NCBI RefSeq assembly: GCF_001722335.1
Contig: NZ_MIHA01000015.1
Span: 101,071 to 165,070, forward strand
Direction: 5' to 3'
Origin: Mycolicibacterium flavescens
Lineage (GTDB): Bacteria; Actinomycetota; Actinomycetes; Mycobacteriales; Mycobacteriaceae
DNA: 64,000 bases
Under the pieces are notes generated by a model. The model was not told where the DNA came from and searched no databases. It saw only the letters and a program-made list of their open reading frames with translations. Made by a program: the position numbers and the translations under genes. Below, piece by piece: positions 63,403 to 64,000 of the stretch (positions within the stretch are counted from its first letter, which is position 1; each line of letters opens with the position of its first letter).

Positions 63403-64000
63403 TCAGCCGTCGATGCGGCGCGCGCCCAGTTCGGTCTGCAGCAGCTCCAGCGCGGCCTCCTCGGGGTCGCGGCGCGGCGTGTCGGATGTGTCGGCGCTGG
63501 CCTCGGCCAGCATGTCCTCCTCCTCCTGATCGCGCTGCGGCGCGTCGGCGGTGGCCGCCTCGGGCGGTGGTTCGGCGGCCGGCGGCGGCGCCGCGCCGGT
63601 CTCGCAGCGGATCTTCCAGTTCACGCCGAGCGCATCCTTGAGCGCCTCGCGGATGACGTCGGCGTTGCGCTGTTCGGACAGCCGTTTGGCCAGCGGCGCC
63701 GACTCGTGGCTGAGCACCAGGGTGTCGCCCTCGACGGCACGCACGATCGCCCCCGACAGCATCACCTCGGTGGTGCGGCTGCGCTCGCGGACCTTGTCGC
63801 GCACCGTCGACCACATGCTGCGCACCGCAGCGGCGTTCGGTTCACCGGTGACGGTCGCGGGCGGCGGAGCGGCCACCACGGGGTCCGACGGCGGGCGCAC
63901 CGGCGGCGGTGACGGCGGCTTGGGGTCCTGCGCGGGCGGCTTCGGGTCCTGCGCGGGTGGCGGCGGTTCGGCCCGCGGCGGCGGCGGTGGCTCGGGGGCC
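63403..64000 (-). CDS. dnaX: DNA polymerase III gamma/tau subunit, C-terminal part (cut by window edge)
   Basis: The frame is open from the right edge to its stop at 63403, giving about 198 C-terminal residues. The visible part starts in a Pro-rich linker with a duplicated PPAQDPK unit, then a domain-like segment (VRSMWSTVRDKVRERSRTTE; LSHESAPLAKRLSEQRNADV) and an acidic tail (RDQEEEDMLAEASADTSD) ending in AALELLQTELGARRIDG. These match the tau C-terminal region of mycobacterial DnaX (Rv3721c) that binds the polymerase. The ATPase domain lies outside the window. Confidence 0.85.
   Translation of the reverse strand, partial: APEPPPPPRAEPPPPAQDPKPPAQDPKPPSPPPVRPPSDPVVAAPPPATVTGEPNAAAVRSMWSTVRDKVRERSRTTEVMLSGAIVRAVEGDTLVLSHESAPLAKRLSEQRNADVIREALKDALGVNWKIRCETGAAPPPAAEPPPEAATADAPQRDQEEEDMLAEASADTSDTPRRDPEEAALELLQTELGARRIDG

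Overview
The window is high-GC actinobacterial DNA, most likely from a fast-growing Mycobacterium/Mycolicibacterium. From about 22.5 kb to the right edge the gene order follows the M. tuberculosis block Rv3688c to Rv3721c: GatB/YqeY protein, MoxR operon, glpK, gamma-glutamylcysteine ligase-like gene, ergothioneine operon egtA-E, asd, ask, leuA, a DnaQ-like nuclease, murT-gatD, recR, ybaB, an Rv3717-like amidase, a cyclopropane synthase-like gene and dnaX. These assignments come from protein motifs plus remembered gene order, not from a database search.

Positions 1 to about 18,058 are accessory DNA. They end exactly at the 3' half of a tRNA-Pro(CGG) gene (18,058-18,100), still followed by that gene's terminator, while the 5' half is absent. 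This is the structure expected at one end of an element integrated into a tRNA gene; the other end and the integrase lie outside the window. The island carries, from left to right: a Phd/YefM-type antitoxin cut by the window edge; a four-gene cluster resembling the type VII secretion-associated Rv0029/Rv2082/Rv3899c loci; a zinc-finger protein; a lipid-export module (TetR, hotdog thioesterase, KstR-like TetR, DUF6188-like protein, MmpL) with one operator motif at three promoters; and a defence-like segment. The defence-like segment has a 680-residue protein joining a GHKL ATPase to a PD-(D/E)XK nuclease, a small winged-helix regulator divergent from an unknown gene across a triple-heptamer operator, and a two-gene operon of an RNase H-like protein and a Ser/Thr kinase.

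From 18.2 to 22.5 kb is a conserved-looking block: a heme-oxygenase-like iron enzyme, a CDGSH iron-sulfur protein, a HemK-like methyltransferase and an F420-dependent oxidoreductase. From 23 to 30 kb is the MoxR-DUF58 group with DUF4129, DUF4350, SpoIIM and RDD membrane proteins. From 30 to 38 kb are a carotenoid oxygenase with a divergent PadR regulator and a textbook PadR operator, glpK, a methyltransferase, an acyltransferase, a metallo-hydrolase and a glutamate-cysteine ligase homologue. From 38.6 to 44 kb the five ergothioneine genes form one translationally coupled operon. From 48 to 54 kb lie the aspartate-family and leucine genes; leuA has a clear attenuator whose leucine-rich leader peptide appears to be translated from a leaderless transcript. 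From 54 to 64 kb are cell-wall amidation (murT-gatD), recombination/repair (recR-ybaB) and the C-terminal end of dnaX.
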